From Leptolinea sp964404415 (GTDB taxonomy: Bacteria; Chloroflexota; Anaerolineae; Anaerolineales; Anaerolineaceae), in contig CAYOKC010000186.1 of the NCBI GenBank assembly GCA_964404415.1, forward strand, positions 1-5,636: a stretch of DNA of 5,636 nt, in the 5' to 3' direction. The notes under the pieces are model-generated. The model searched no databases. It was not told the origin of the DNA and saw only the letters and a list, made by a program, of their open reading frames with translations. The stretch's first letter is position 1, and the number at the start of each line of letters is the position of its first letter. Both the position numbers and the translations under genes were made by a program. Below are positions 1-4,759 of this stretch, piece after piece.

Positions 1-217
1 CCGTCAGCATCTGCTGATTTTCGCCGAAATACAGGCTGTGCAGGTCGGTGACCTGCAGGATGGTGAAGCCGTCAAACGCTGCGGGCAGGTTGGTGATGGT
101 GACGTCCTGCCGGGTGATGGTGAAGCGGGCGTTATCGTAGGCGGTGTAGATGGCGATGTTTGCGATGACGAAGGCCGCGAGGAGTGTCACCAGGAGGGGG
201 AGGAGGAGTCTGCGCAT
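1..217 (-). CDS. Calcineurin-like metallophosphoesterase, membrane-anchored, N-terminal part only (runs off left edge)
   Basis: Seventy-two codons are visible from an ATG at 217 reading leftward off the window. Residues 4-24 form one hydrophobic segment after MRR, so the protein is probably inserted in or exported across the membrane with the enzyme domain outside. At residues 48-61 it reads FDGFTILQVTDLHS, the typical start of the calcineurin-like phosphoesterase fold. Asp58 and His60 form the D-x-H metal-binding motif, and the following FGENQQ fits the YkuE/YaeI-like group. The other metal-binding motifs (GD, GNH, GHxH) should lie beyond the edge and cannot be checked. Members hydrolyse phosphoesters with a two-metal centre; the substrate here is unknown. 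No Shine-Dalgarno sequence is seen, but TACAAT on the minus strand (225-230) ends 7 nt before the ATG, so the mRNA may be leaderless. The secreted-protein gene lies 207 bp upstream on the same strand, so co-transcription is possible but not shown. Confidence 0.85.
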   Translation of the reverse strand, partial: MRRLLLPLLVTLLAAFVIANIAIYTAYDNARFTITRQDVTITNLPAAFDGFTILQVTDLHSLYFGENQQMLT

Positions 218-224
218 GTCAGGG

Positions 225-230
225 ATTGTA
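225..230 (-). promoter_or_regulatory. Possible -10 element for the phosphoesterase gene
   Basis: On the minus strand TACAAT (one mismatch from TATAAT) lies 7 nt upstream of the ATG at 217. With normal -10 to start-site spacing, transcription would begin at or beside the ATG, consistent with a leaderless message and with the missing ribosome-binding site. No convincing -35 hexamer is seen at 16-18 bp, so this is weak. Confidence 0.3.
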
Positions 231-245
231 ACGCAGGAAATGTAA

Positions 246-290
246 GGTGGGATTGATTGCCTGCCCCTGTCTTGTAGGGGTGATCCCACC
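246..290. repeat. Nested inverted repeat, likely a degenerate copy of the intergenic hairpin family
   Basis: Outer arms GGTGGGAT (246-253) and ATCCCACC (283-290) are perfect complements, and inside them CCCCT (264-268) pairs with AGGGG (276-280). The sequence TGTAGGGGTGATCCC resembles the reverse orientation of the CCGCCCCTACG hairpins found at 1194-1735, so it may be a decayed, inverted relative. It sits in the upstream region of the phosphoesterase gene. No U-tract follows on either strand, so it is not a classical terminator. Confidence 0.55.
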
Positions 291-348
291 AAAATGATCC
301 CAACCGCGAAACATGTCCAATTAAGAATTATTTTTGATAATTAGCTGT

Positions 349-424
349 GATGTGTTGAACGCACTTCTCGGCAGGTAAAACTCATTTTTCCGGACCGGAA
401 ACGCGATTGAGCGTTCAACACATC
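349..424. repeat. 76-bp element with 14-bp perfect inverted ends and a central palindrome
   Basis: GATGTGTTGAACGC (349-362) is the exact reverse complement of GCGTTCAACACATC (411-424), with 48 nt between. Inside is a second perfect palindrome, TTTCCGG-A-CCGGAAA (387-401). The right arm ends exactly one base before the stop codon of the secreted-protein gene (425-427 on the minus strand). It could be a miniature inverted-repeat element, a large 3' UTR hairpin of that gene, or a protein-binding site. No target-site duplication is obvious and no T-run follows, so neither transposition nor intrinsic termination is shown. Confidence 0.6.
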
Positions 425-1027
425 CTACTCCGGCAAATTCCCCGCGTTGACCTCAAACCCGGTGACCACATCGCGGAATTCGTCACCAAAGATGGGGATC
501 TCATCCAACCCCACCACCCGCGCCACGTACGCGCCGGGGTCCTTCTTATTCACCATGCTCATCACCGAAAGCCAGGCATAGCTGTCCAGCGGGTCGCAAT
601 CCAACACCATGTATTTACCGCGGTATAGTGGGTGTTCCACCGTCCACGCGGTTTGGTAGGCATCGCGGCAGAATTTCTCGTAGTACTTCGTCTCTTCATC
701 CAGCAGTTGAATGTACCCCTTCCCCAACCGGTCTGAGACGGATATCGCCACCCCCTCGCCTTTCAGGTCCTGAAAGTCTTCGATGTTGTAGGCTGCCAGC
801 AGCGTCACCCCGATGGCCTTGCCCTTATTATCAAGCCAGCGTTCCGTGCGGATATCCGTCCACGCTTTGGGCAGTTCGGCCGTGATCACGCCAAAGTCGT
901 CCGTCACCGTATGCAGATCGCGCTCGGGGAAAGGTGTGGGCGTTGGTGTGACGGCGGGCGCGGCGGCCGCGATGAACACGGAAAGGACAACGATCAGGAT
1001 GGGCACGACCAGGCGGCGGGTTGTCAT
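425..1027 (-). CDS. Secreted protein of unknown function with Thr-Pro linker and two-cysteine domain
   Basis: The 200-residue product has a signal peptide (MTTRR, then hydrophobic residues 6-23 ending in an Ala run) and a TPTPTP linker at 27-32. There is no lipobox cysteine, so it is likely released or processed rather than lipid-anchored. The mature domain (about 40-195) starts DDFGVITAELPKAWTD and contains Cys120 and Cys144, which could form a disulfide outside the cell. It ends with a D..FRDVVTGFEV segment. This pattern (D-D-x-G, then a Pro/Trp turn, two Cys, then a final 'D..F' helix and strand) resembles a small domain I recall at the ends of secreted Chloroflexota and actinobacterial proteins, including some serine proteases. 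No catalytic residues can be assigned and no function is claimed. The ATG at 1027 is preferred because the signal peptide begins there; the ribosome-binding site is weak. Confidence 0.8.
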   Translation of the reverse strand: MTTRRLVVPILIVVLSVFIAAAAPAVTPTPTPFPERDLHTVTDDFGVITAELPKAWTDIRTERWLDNKGKAIGVTLLAAYNIEDFQDLKGEGVAISVSDRLGKGYIQLLDEETKYYEKFCRDAYQTAWTVEHPLYRGKYMVLDCDPLDSYAWLSVMSMVNKKDPGAYVARVVGLDEIPIFGDEFRDVVTGFEVNAGNLPE

Positions 1028-1035
1028 ACCACCAC

Positions 1036-1041
1036 TATATA
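1036..1041 (-). promoter_or_regulatory. Possible -10 element for the secreted-protein gene
   Basis: On the minus strand TATATA lies 8 nt upstream of the ATG at 1027, within TTATATAG. A TTGCGC about 15 bp further upstream is a poor, short-spaced -35. The position would give a transcript with almost no leader, the same arrangement as at the phosphoesterase gene. Confidence 0.3.
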
Positions 1042-1076
1042 AGGAAGAGCCTGCGCGCGCAAGCCGTTTCCTTTAT

Positions 1077-1152
1077 CCCCCCTTCGTGAAGGGGGGCAGG
1101 GCTGCCTGCGCTCCGGATGTATTTCTCCGGAGGGGATTCATCCAGATGGATG
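1077..1152. repeat. Three consecutive small hairpins upstream of the secreted-protein gene
   Basis: Three perfect inverted repeats follow one another: CCCCCCTTC (1077-1085) with GAAGGGGGG (1088-1096); CTCCGGA (1111-1117) with TCCGGAG (1126-1132); and CATCCA (1139-1144) with TGGATG (1147-1152). None is followed by a T-run on either strand. The first resembles a CCCTTCGTGAAGGGG type of intergenic repeat. They form the left border of the repeat-filled stretch 1028-1883, which has no credible gene: reading frames there are short and translate the palindromes. Confidence 0.6.
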
Positions 1153-1481
1153 GAACGGTTTATATAACAAAAAACAAGGGTCTTCGCAAATCCCGTAGGG
1201 GCGGATACTGGAAAATACATCCAGCACAAGTGGCATCCGCCCCTACGCCGGATTGACAACAATATTGCGGATGGGTGAAGTCACCAGCCAGGTGCCGTTT
1301 TTAAAATCATGTAACTGTATGCTCCATAACCGGGCGGACGCGGTCCGCCCCTACGGATGGCCGGTTCAGGTTTGAAATCCGCCCGCCGCCGGATTGACAA
1401 CAATATTGCGGATGGGGAGGGATCAATATAAAAGGCCAAGAGTGTCTGTTCGAAAATTGTGTATCTTTACGCGACACGTGA

Positions 1482-1502
1482 GGGCGGGTTAGTAACCCGC
1501 CC
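1482..1502. repeat. 21-bp near-perfect palindrome, GTTAGTAAC subtype
   Basis: GGGCGGGTTA and TAACCCGCCC are separated by a single G, giving a 10-bp stem. The same 21 bases recur exactly at 1688-1708. Both copies are preceded by GACACGT(G/A)A (from 1473 and 1679) and followed by CCTACG, so this hairpin subtype travels with its own 5' flank. Confidence 0.85.
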
Positions 1503-1687
1503 CTACGCAGGATCGTCAACGGGGTGGTGGATGGGACCGATTGAAAATTGTGTATCCTTACAAATCATGCCCGGGGCGGACGCGGTCCGCCCCTACTCAG
1601 GATCGTTAATGTTGTGATGGATGAGGCGGGATCACCAAAACCGGGGAGGTTCTGGTTGAAAATTATGTGTCCTTGCGCGACACGTAA

Positions 1688-1708
1688 GGGCGGGTTAGTA
1701 ACCCGCCC
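1688..1708. repeat. Second exact copy of the GTTAGTAAC-subtype palindrome
   Basis: Arms 1688-1697 and 1699-1708 are identical to those at 1482-1502. GACACGT lies at 1679-1685 and CCTACG follows. The following spacer, TGTCAACGTTGTGATGGATGG, ends the repeat cluster near 1735. Confidence 0.85.
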
Positions 1709-1769
1709 CTACGCCGAACTGTCAACGTTGTGATGGATGGGTCGGCATCAAGAGTCGTCGCTGAACATC

Positions 1770-1793
1770 CACACGCGCCTCACAGGCCGTGTG
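1770..1793. repeat. Bulged hairpin upstream of the flavoprotein operon
   Basis: CACACG-C-GCCT (1770-1780) pairs with AGGC-CGTGTG (1784-1793), giving a ten-base-pair stem with one bulged C and a CAC loop. It lies about 30 bp upstream of the AT-rich promoter-like sequence at 1821-1830, where an operator might be. It shares no sequence with the repeat cluster and has no T-run. Confidence 0.5.
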
Positions 1794-1820
1794 CAACCAT
1801 ACTCCCATTTATCCCGTAAT

Positions 1821-1853
1821 TTATATATAGAACCCCGCGTGGGGGAAACACGC
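1821..1853 (+). promoter_or_regulatory. Probable -10 region and structured leader start for the flavoprotein operon
   Basis: TTATATATAG at 1821-1830 is the only AT-rich -10-like block before the gene at 1884; a matching -35 is not evident, so an activator or a different sigma factor may be involved. Just downstream the leader can form CCCC (1833-1836) with GGGG (1841-1844), or alternatively GCGTG (1837-1841) with CACGC (1849-1853). The two stems share bases and cannot form together. Confidence 0.4.
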
Positions 1854-1872
1854 AAAGACCATTTTTATTACT

Positions 1873-1877
1873 GAGGA
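1873..1877 (+). promoter_or_regulatory. Ribosome-binding site for the iron-sulfur flavoprotein-like gene
   Basis: GAGGA ends 6 nt before the ATG at 1884. It supports that start over the in-frame ATG at 1926. Confidence 0.7.
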
Positions 1878-1883
1878 TTTTTT

Positions 1884-2429
1884 ATGGATACCCTTGTGAT
1901 CAACGGCTGCGGTAATGTCAACGCGATGGCCGAAAAAACGCTGGAACGGGTGCACGGTTTACTGCCGGGGGCCGGCCGGGTCAACCTGGCAGAGAAAGGC
2001 ATCCGCCCGTGCAACGGGTGCGACGCCTGCCAGGATGTCCACCCAGGGTTGTGCAGCATCAAAGACGGACAGAACGATATTCTGATGGAATTCCTGTCCG
2101 GCCGGCTGGCGGTGATCGTCACCCCCGTGCGGTTCGGCTGCTGCAACGCGCTCACCAAAAACTTCATGGACCGGACCGAACCGCTATTCCTTCCCTACCA
2201 GGTGACGAAGAACGGCACCACCATCATGAAACCGCGCTATGAAACCTATCCCGACCAGGTGTGGCTGGGGATCATGGAAGACGGCGCGGAAGATGACGAG
2301 GCGGCGTTCGAATCGTTCGTCATCAATTCCAACCTGGCCAAAGCCAACAAACATGCCGCCGCCGCGGCCATAAAAAACGAGGCTGACCTCAACATCATCC
2401 AGTCATTGCTGCCCGTTGGAGGAAAGTAA
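1884..2429 (+). CDS. Flavodoxin-fold (NADPH-dependent FMN reductase-like) protein with Isf-type cysteine motif
   Basis: The 181-residue product has the flavodoxin-like fold of the NADPH-dependent FMN reductase/iron-sulfur flavoprotein superfamily. Beta-1 is DTLVING (2-8). Cys43, Cys46, Cys49 and Cys57 sit in PCNGCDACQ...GLCSIKD, matching the compact C-X2-C-X2-C-X4-7-C motif that holds a 4Fe-4S cluster in archaeal Isf. Then comes the flavin-contacting strand LAVIVTPVRFG (75-85) and the ALTKNFMDR helix (89-97). The usual NGSPR-type phosphate loop after beta-1 is replaced by NGCGNVNA, so FMN binding may be altered or shared with a partner. The predicted role is electron transfer or reduction in the cytoplasm with an unknown substrate. 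It is the first gene of an operon; the next gene, another flavodoxin-fold protein, starts 3 nt after its stop, suggesting the products work together, perhaps as a heteromer (inference). Confidence 0.85.
   Translation: MDTLVINGCGNVNAMAEKTLERVHGLLPGAGRVNLAEKGIRPCNGCDACQDVHPGLCSIKDGQNDILMEFLSGRLAVIVTPVRFGCCNALTKNFMDRTEPLFLPYQVTKNGTTIMKPRYETYPDQVWLGIMEDGAEDDEAAFESFVINSNLAKANKHAAAAAIKNEADLNIIQSLLPVGGK
2418..2422 (+). promoter_or_regulatory. Ribosome-binding site of the second flavoprotein gene, inside the first gene
   Basis: GGAGG lies within the last codons of the upstream gene (Val-Gly-Gly-Lys), 10 nt before the ATG at 2433. With only 3 nt between stop and start, translation is probably coupled. 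Confidence 0.7.
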
Positions 2430-2432
2430 GCC

Positions 2433-3089
2433 ATGGAAAAGAACATTCTGGTGATCAACGGTAGTCCGCGCGCGCAAAAGGGTAATTCCGGCGCGCTGGC
2501 GAATTACATGGCGTCACGGCTGGCGGACCGCCGCTGCCCGGTGGTATCGGTGTCGCTGCGCGCTGTCATGCCGTCACCGCGAGACCTGCTGGAACAGGTC
2601 AAACAGGCAGACGTGCTCATCCTTTCGGTACCGGTGTACGAGAATTCCATCCCCGGGCTGGTTGTCGCGTTCTTTGAACTGCTTCTGGATCACCGCGATG
2701 AGTTTTCAGGCAAGCCGCGTAAATTGATGGTGATCAGTAACAGCGGCTTCCCCGAACCCAAACTGCAGGATGACCTGCTCAAACACTGCCGCCTGTTTGC
2801 CCGCGATATGGGTTTCAACTGGATCGGCGGGGTGCCTGTGTCACCCGGCACGTTGATCGACGGGAAAAAGCTGGAAGAAACCGGCGGCACGTACAAGAAG
2901 ATCATGGCCGTATTGGATGGCGCCGCGGAGAAGATCAGCCGGGGGGAAGACGTCAACGCGTATGTCGAAAGTCAACCCGCGCGGCCGCTGATCGCCCCGT
3001 TCATGTACCGCCTGGTCGGCCGGTTGATGCAGAACGGCACCATCAAGAAACTGGGTAAAGAACGGTATTACGCCCGGCCGTTGATATAA
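2433..3089 (+). CDS. NAD(P)H-dependent FMN oxidoreductase-like flavodoxin-fold protein
   Basis: The 218-residue product opens with NILVINGSPRAQKGNSG (4-20), the canonical phosphate-binding loop of flavodoxin-like NAD(P)H:FMN oxidoreductases. The second flavin-contacting segment is DVLILSVPVYENSIPG (60-75), with Tyr69 where the family usually has an aromatic residue. MVISNSGFPEP (99-109) matches the 'GFPE' segment of a bacterial subgroup of these reductases that typically ends in a KxGxxRYY-like tail, here LGKERYYARPLI. There is no cysteine cluster, unlike the upstream partner. It is probably a cytoplasmic FMN-dependent reductase or electron carrier; the substrate cannot be read from the sequence. 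It is cotranscribed with the upstream gene. The ATG at 2433 fits the GGAGG at 2418-2422 and the start of beta-1. The downstream gene is convergent. Confidence 0.85.
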   Translation: MEKNILVINGSPRAQKGNSGALANYMASRLADRRCPVVSVSLRAVMPSPRDLLEQVKQADVLILSVPVYENSIPGLVVAFFELLLDHRDEFSGKPRKLMVISNSGFPEPKLQDDLLKHCRLFARDMGFNWIGGVPVSPGTLIDGKKLEETGGTYKKIMAVLDGAAEKISRGEDVNAYVESQPARPLIAPFMYRLVGRLMQNGTIKKLGKERYYARPLI

Positions 3090-3099
3090 GGTACAGAGT

Positions 3100-3268
3100 C
3101 CCGCCCCCCGCCCCTCCGGCCGTCAACATTGTAGCGGATGAGGCGGATTCATATTAAAAGTCAGAGGGTTTCTGATTGAAAATTTTGTATTCTTGCGCAT
3201 CATGCCCTGGGCGGACGCGGTCCGCCCCTACGCCGGTCCGTCAACATTGTGGTGAATGGGGCGACACA
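3100..3268. repeat. Second block of the modular palindromic repeats, between convergent genes
   Basis: A partial unit (CCGCCCCTCCGG, then CGTCAACATTGTAGCGGATG; 3101-3140) is followed by a complete lead-in, TTGAAAATTTTGTATTCTTG (3176-3195). Next are ATCATGCCC (3199-3207), the hairpin GGGCGGAC (3209-3216) with GTCCGCCC (3220-3227), and the spacer TCAACATTGTGGTGAATGG. It has the same orientation as the 1194-1735 cluster. It fills the gap between the flavoprotein operon (stop at 3089) and the membrane protein gene (stop at 3280-3282). The hairpin might slow transcription from both sides, but no T-run follows it on either strand. Confidence 0.8.
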
Positions 3269-3279
3269 GAAAATTGAAT

Positions 3280-4059
3280 TTAATGCGCCTGACTATCTAT
3301 AGCGTACAGCCAGAAAAAGAAGACCGCACTGCACATCACCACAGCCGCGATGACGTCAAATGACAGATCGACGAACGCGCCGGTATACACATAATGCAGC
3401 ACGTCCGAAAGGATCAGCGCCGGCATCAGGGCGATGGTCTTGATGAGGAACACCCCCGAGAAGAAGCGGCCAACGTGTTTCCCCCGCAGATTCAATACCG
3501 CCGCGATCACCATCCCAGGGAAGAGAAATGCCAGATCAAGATAATAGAACGCGCCCTGGGTGGTCATGGCGCCTTTTGAGAAAACCGTATTCGAAATGAC
3601 ATCGGTGCCGTCAATCACCGTCACCAGCGCGACGATAAAGATCAGGTACCCGCTCACCCATTTCTGCCCGCGGGTGCAGCTGACATCTGTGCCAGCCGCG
3701 GCGGACATCAACATGCCAAGCAGCGAATAAAAAGACATACCGGTGATCACCAGGTAAACCGGGAAGAACGTGGTAACCAGAAGCCCGAACAGGAAATAGG
3801 CGTAAATATACGCGGTATACACCAGCAAACCGGCGGTCACTACACCGGTCAGTTGCGTCTTCTTCGGCAGCAAGTTGACCGCCAGCAAAAGCAAGCCGCA
3901 GGCCAGGGATATGGCATCCTGCCCGGCGATCTCGTAGGTGGTCATCGCGTTATCGCGGGCTGAGTAAAAATCAGGAATAAAAAGCCCTGCCGCGCTCACG
4001 GCGATCACCAGCAATGAGATGGTCAACAAAAGGGATTTGTTTGGTCGGACCGGATCCAT
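3280..4059 (-). CDS. Uncharacterised polytopic membrane protein (about 8 transmembrane segments)
   Basis: The 259-residue product has about eight hydrophobic stretches (roughly 10-29, 46-64, 70-92, 95-118, 135-150, 172-191, 198-218, 232-254), so it is an integral membrane protein. Conserved-looking features include GQDAISLACGLLLL (46-59), VYTAYIYAYFLFG (80-92), DGTDVI (150-155) and YYLDLAFLFPGMVIAAVL (172-189). The same order of motifs occurs, as I recall, in an uncharacterised family of bacterial membrane proteins whose function is not known to me. It has no transporter signature, heme-binding His pair or ATPase. The start at ATG 4059 is fixed by a strong AGGAGGAGGA (4064-4073 on the minus strand). 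It diverges from padR across a 172-bp region and may be part of the same regulon, although the PadR-type site is nearer padR. It converges on the flavoprotein operon. Confidence 0.85.
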   Translation of the reverse strand: MDPVRPNKSLLLTISLLVIAVSAAGLFIPDFYSARDNAMTTYEIAGQDAISLACGLLLLAVNLLPKKTQLTGVVTAGLLVYTAYIYAYFLFGLLVTTFFPVYLVITGMSFYSLLGMLMSAAAGTDVSCTRGQKWVSGYLIFIVALVTVIDGTDVISNTVFSKGAMTTQGAFYYLDLAFLFPGMVIAAVLNLRGKHVGRFFSGVFLIKTIALMPALILSDVLHYVYTGAFVDLSFDVIAAVVMCSAVFFFWLYAIDSQAH

Positions 4060-4063
4060 AATT

Positions 4064-4073
4064 TCCTCCTCCT
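4064..4073 (-). promoter_or_regulatory. Strong ribosome-binding site of the membrane protein gene
   Basis: On the minus strand AGGAGGAGGA ends 4 nt before the start codon at 4059. It contains two overlapping AGGAGG cores, stronger than any other ribosome-binding site in the window. The better core is 7 nt from the ATG. Confidence 0.75.
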
Positions 4074-4116
4074 GTGGTCAGCGACTCGGAGAACGTTTAA
4101 ATTGCCAGTTTCTTAC

Positions 4117-4126
4117 CCGTATACGG
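4117..4126. promoter_or_regulatory. 10-bp palindrome in the divergent intergenic region
   Basis: CCGTATACGG is a perfect palindrome in the 172-bp gap between the divergent membrane protein and padR genes. A second small dyad, TTGTG-ACA-CACAA, lies at 4143-4155. Either could be an operator for a dimeric regulator acting on the leftward gene, for which no clear promoter was found. Chance occurrence is quite possible. Confidence 0.3.
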
Positions 4127-4179
4127 AGAAATCGAGAAAAAGTTGTGACACACAAAAACCGTCCAGAAATATATCCCTC

Positions 4180-4208
4180 TTGACACATTTATATATACAA
4201 GCTAGAAT
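4180..4208 (+). promoter_or_regulatory. Sigma70-type promoter of padR
   Basis: TTGACA (4180-4185, perfect -35) is separated by exactly 17 bp from TAGAAT (4203-4208, one mismatch from TATAAT). A transcript would begin near 4215, leaving a short leader with the ribosome-binding site AAAGGA at 4218-4223 before the ATG at 4232. This is the best promoter in the window. Confidence 0.75.
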
Positions 4209-4214
4209 ATACAA
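4194..4214 (-). promoter_or_regulatory. Candidate PadR operator, overlapping the padR -10 element
   Basis: TATACAA occurs at 4194-4200 and again at 4208-4214, a 14-bp period. Read on the minus strand this is TTGTATA-N7-TTGTATA. The same arrangement, with 18 of 21 positions identical, is found upstream of the methyltransferase gene (4782-4802). The site covers the -10 hexamer, so a bound repressor would block transcription of padR itself. Assignment to the PadR protein is inference from position and recurrence. Confidence 0.6.
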
Positions 4215-4231
4215 CGTAAAGGAAATCCACC

Positions 4232-4759
4232 ATGTCCGTCCGCCTGGTATTGCTCGGTTTATTACAGGAACGCCCGCTCTACGGCTACGAGATCAAACAG
4301 ATCATCGAAGAGCATATGGGCGATTGGACGTCCATTGCCTTCGGGTCTATCTACTTCGCGCTTGATAAACTGGCGGAAGAAGGCTTTGTGGAAAAGGTGG
4401 CCACTGAGCAGAAGGGCAACCGCCCATCACGCAGCGTGTACCAGGTCACCGCGGATGGAAAAACCGAGTTCCTGAGATTGCTGCGCGAAACCTGGCAGAC
4501 GGTTCAGCAGGATTATTACGAGATCGATATCTGCCTGTTCTTTCTTAACAGTCTCTCGATCGAGGAAGTAAGCGGATACCTTAGCGCGCGCTTGACCCGG
4601 CTGGAGAAGTCACTGGGCTATCTGGAGGAACACGAAACCGAACAGTTCCAGAATCCTTATATTCCACCGCAGGCCAGGGCGATCTTCAACCACACGCGCC
4701 TGCACCTCAAATCCGAGGTGGAATGGACCCGTCAGGTTCTGGTCAGTATGAACGCGTAA
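4232..4759 (+). CDS. PadR-family transcriptional regulator
   Basis: The 175-residue protein begins with the PadR winged-helix domain (about 1-85). LLGLLQERPLYGYEIKQII (7-25) is the characteristic first helix and turn, FGSIYFALDKLAEEGFVEK (37-55) the recognition helix region, and NRPSRSVYQVTADGKTEFLRLL (63-84) the beta-wing. Residues about 90-175 are helical, with charged heptad-like stretches (LTRLEKSLGYLEEHETEQF), matching the alpha-helical C-terminal dimerisation domain of the group with a long second domain. PadR proteins are usually repressors released by small ligands such as phenolic acids or drugs; the ligand here is unknown. Paired TTGTATA sites at its own promoter and before the next gene suggest autoregulation and control of the methyltransferase. 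The ATG at 4232 has AAAGGA 8 nt upstream. Confidence 0.93.
   Translation: MSVRLVLLGLLQERPLYGYEIKQIIEEHMGDWTSIAFGSIYFALDKLAEEGFVEKVATEQKGNRPSRSVYQVTADGKTEFLRLLRETWQTVQQDYYEIDICLFFLNSLSIEEVSGYLSARLTRLEKSLGYLEEHETEQFQNPYIPPQARAIFNHTRLHLKSEVEWTRQVLVSMNA

Larger units (their letters stand above)
1194..1735. repeat. Cluster of modular palindromic repeats (five units, same orientation)
   Basis: Five diverged units occupy this gene-free stretch. Each has a GC-rich hairpin ending in CCGCCCCTACG (or CCTACT), then a spacer resembling CCGGAT-TGTCAAC-(A/G)TTG-TGATGGATGGGG. Three of them begin with a lead-in of form TTGAAAATTGTGTATCCTT. Hairpins: CGTAGGGGCGGAT 1194-1206 with 1235-1247; GGGCGGAC 1332-1339 with 1343-1350; GGGCGGGTTA 1482-1491 with 1493-1502; GGGGCGGAC 1573-1581 with 1585-1593; GGGCGGGTTA 1688-1697 with 1699-1708. 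An exact 30-bp direct repeat occurs at 1246-1275 and 1387-1416. The repeat length and spacing are irregular and arms differ between units, so this is not a CRISPR array. No transposase is nearby; a non-autonomous mobile or REP-like family is the best guess. Confidence 0.85.

Noticed and set aside
38..256. 72-codon plus-strand frame
   Set aside because: It is antisense to the phosphoesterase gene, whose DLHS motif makes the minus strand the coding one.
813..1256. 147-codon plus-strand frame
   Set aside because: It is antisense to the start of the secreted-protein gene and continues into hairpins; its composition is an Arg-rich shadow of GC-rich DNA.
1253..1432. Promoters at TTGACA within the repeats (1253 and 1394)
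   Set aside because: No -10 hexamer occurs at 16-18 bp. The nearest, TATAAA at 1427-1432, is 27 bp from its TTGACA.
1482..1708. Rho-independent terminators at the GC-rich hairpins
   Set aside because: The stems are strong but are followed by CCTACG on the plus strand and by non-T sequence on the minus strand; there is no U-tract.
1035..1733. Small reading frames in the repeat-rich stretch
   Set aside because: They translate the palindromes (peptides such as GGLVTRPY), lack ribosome-binding sites and match no protein family.
1194..1735. CRISPR array
   Set aside because: Repeats differ in sequence and length, are palindromic over most of their length, have irregular spacing, and the spacers are themselves related to each other. 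No cas gene is present.
1028..1883. tRNA or other structured RNA gene
   Set aside because: No cloverleaf pattern, T-loop consensus or known riboswitch core was seen; the pairing present is explained by simple palindromes.
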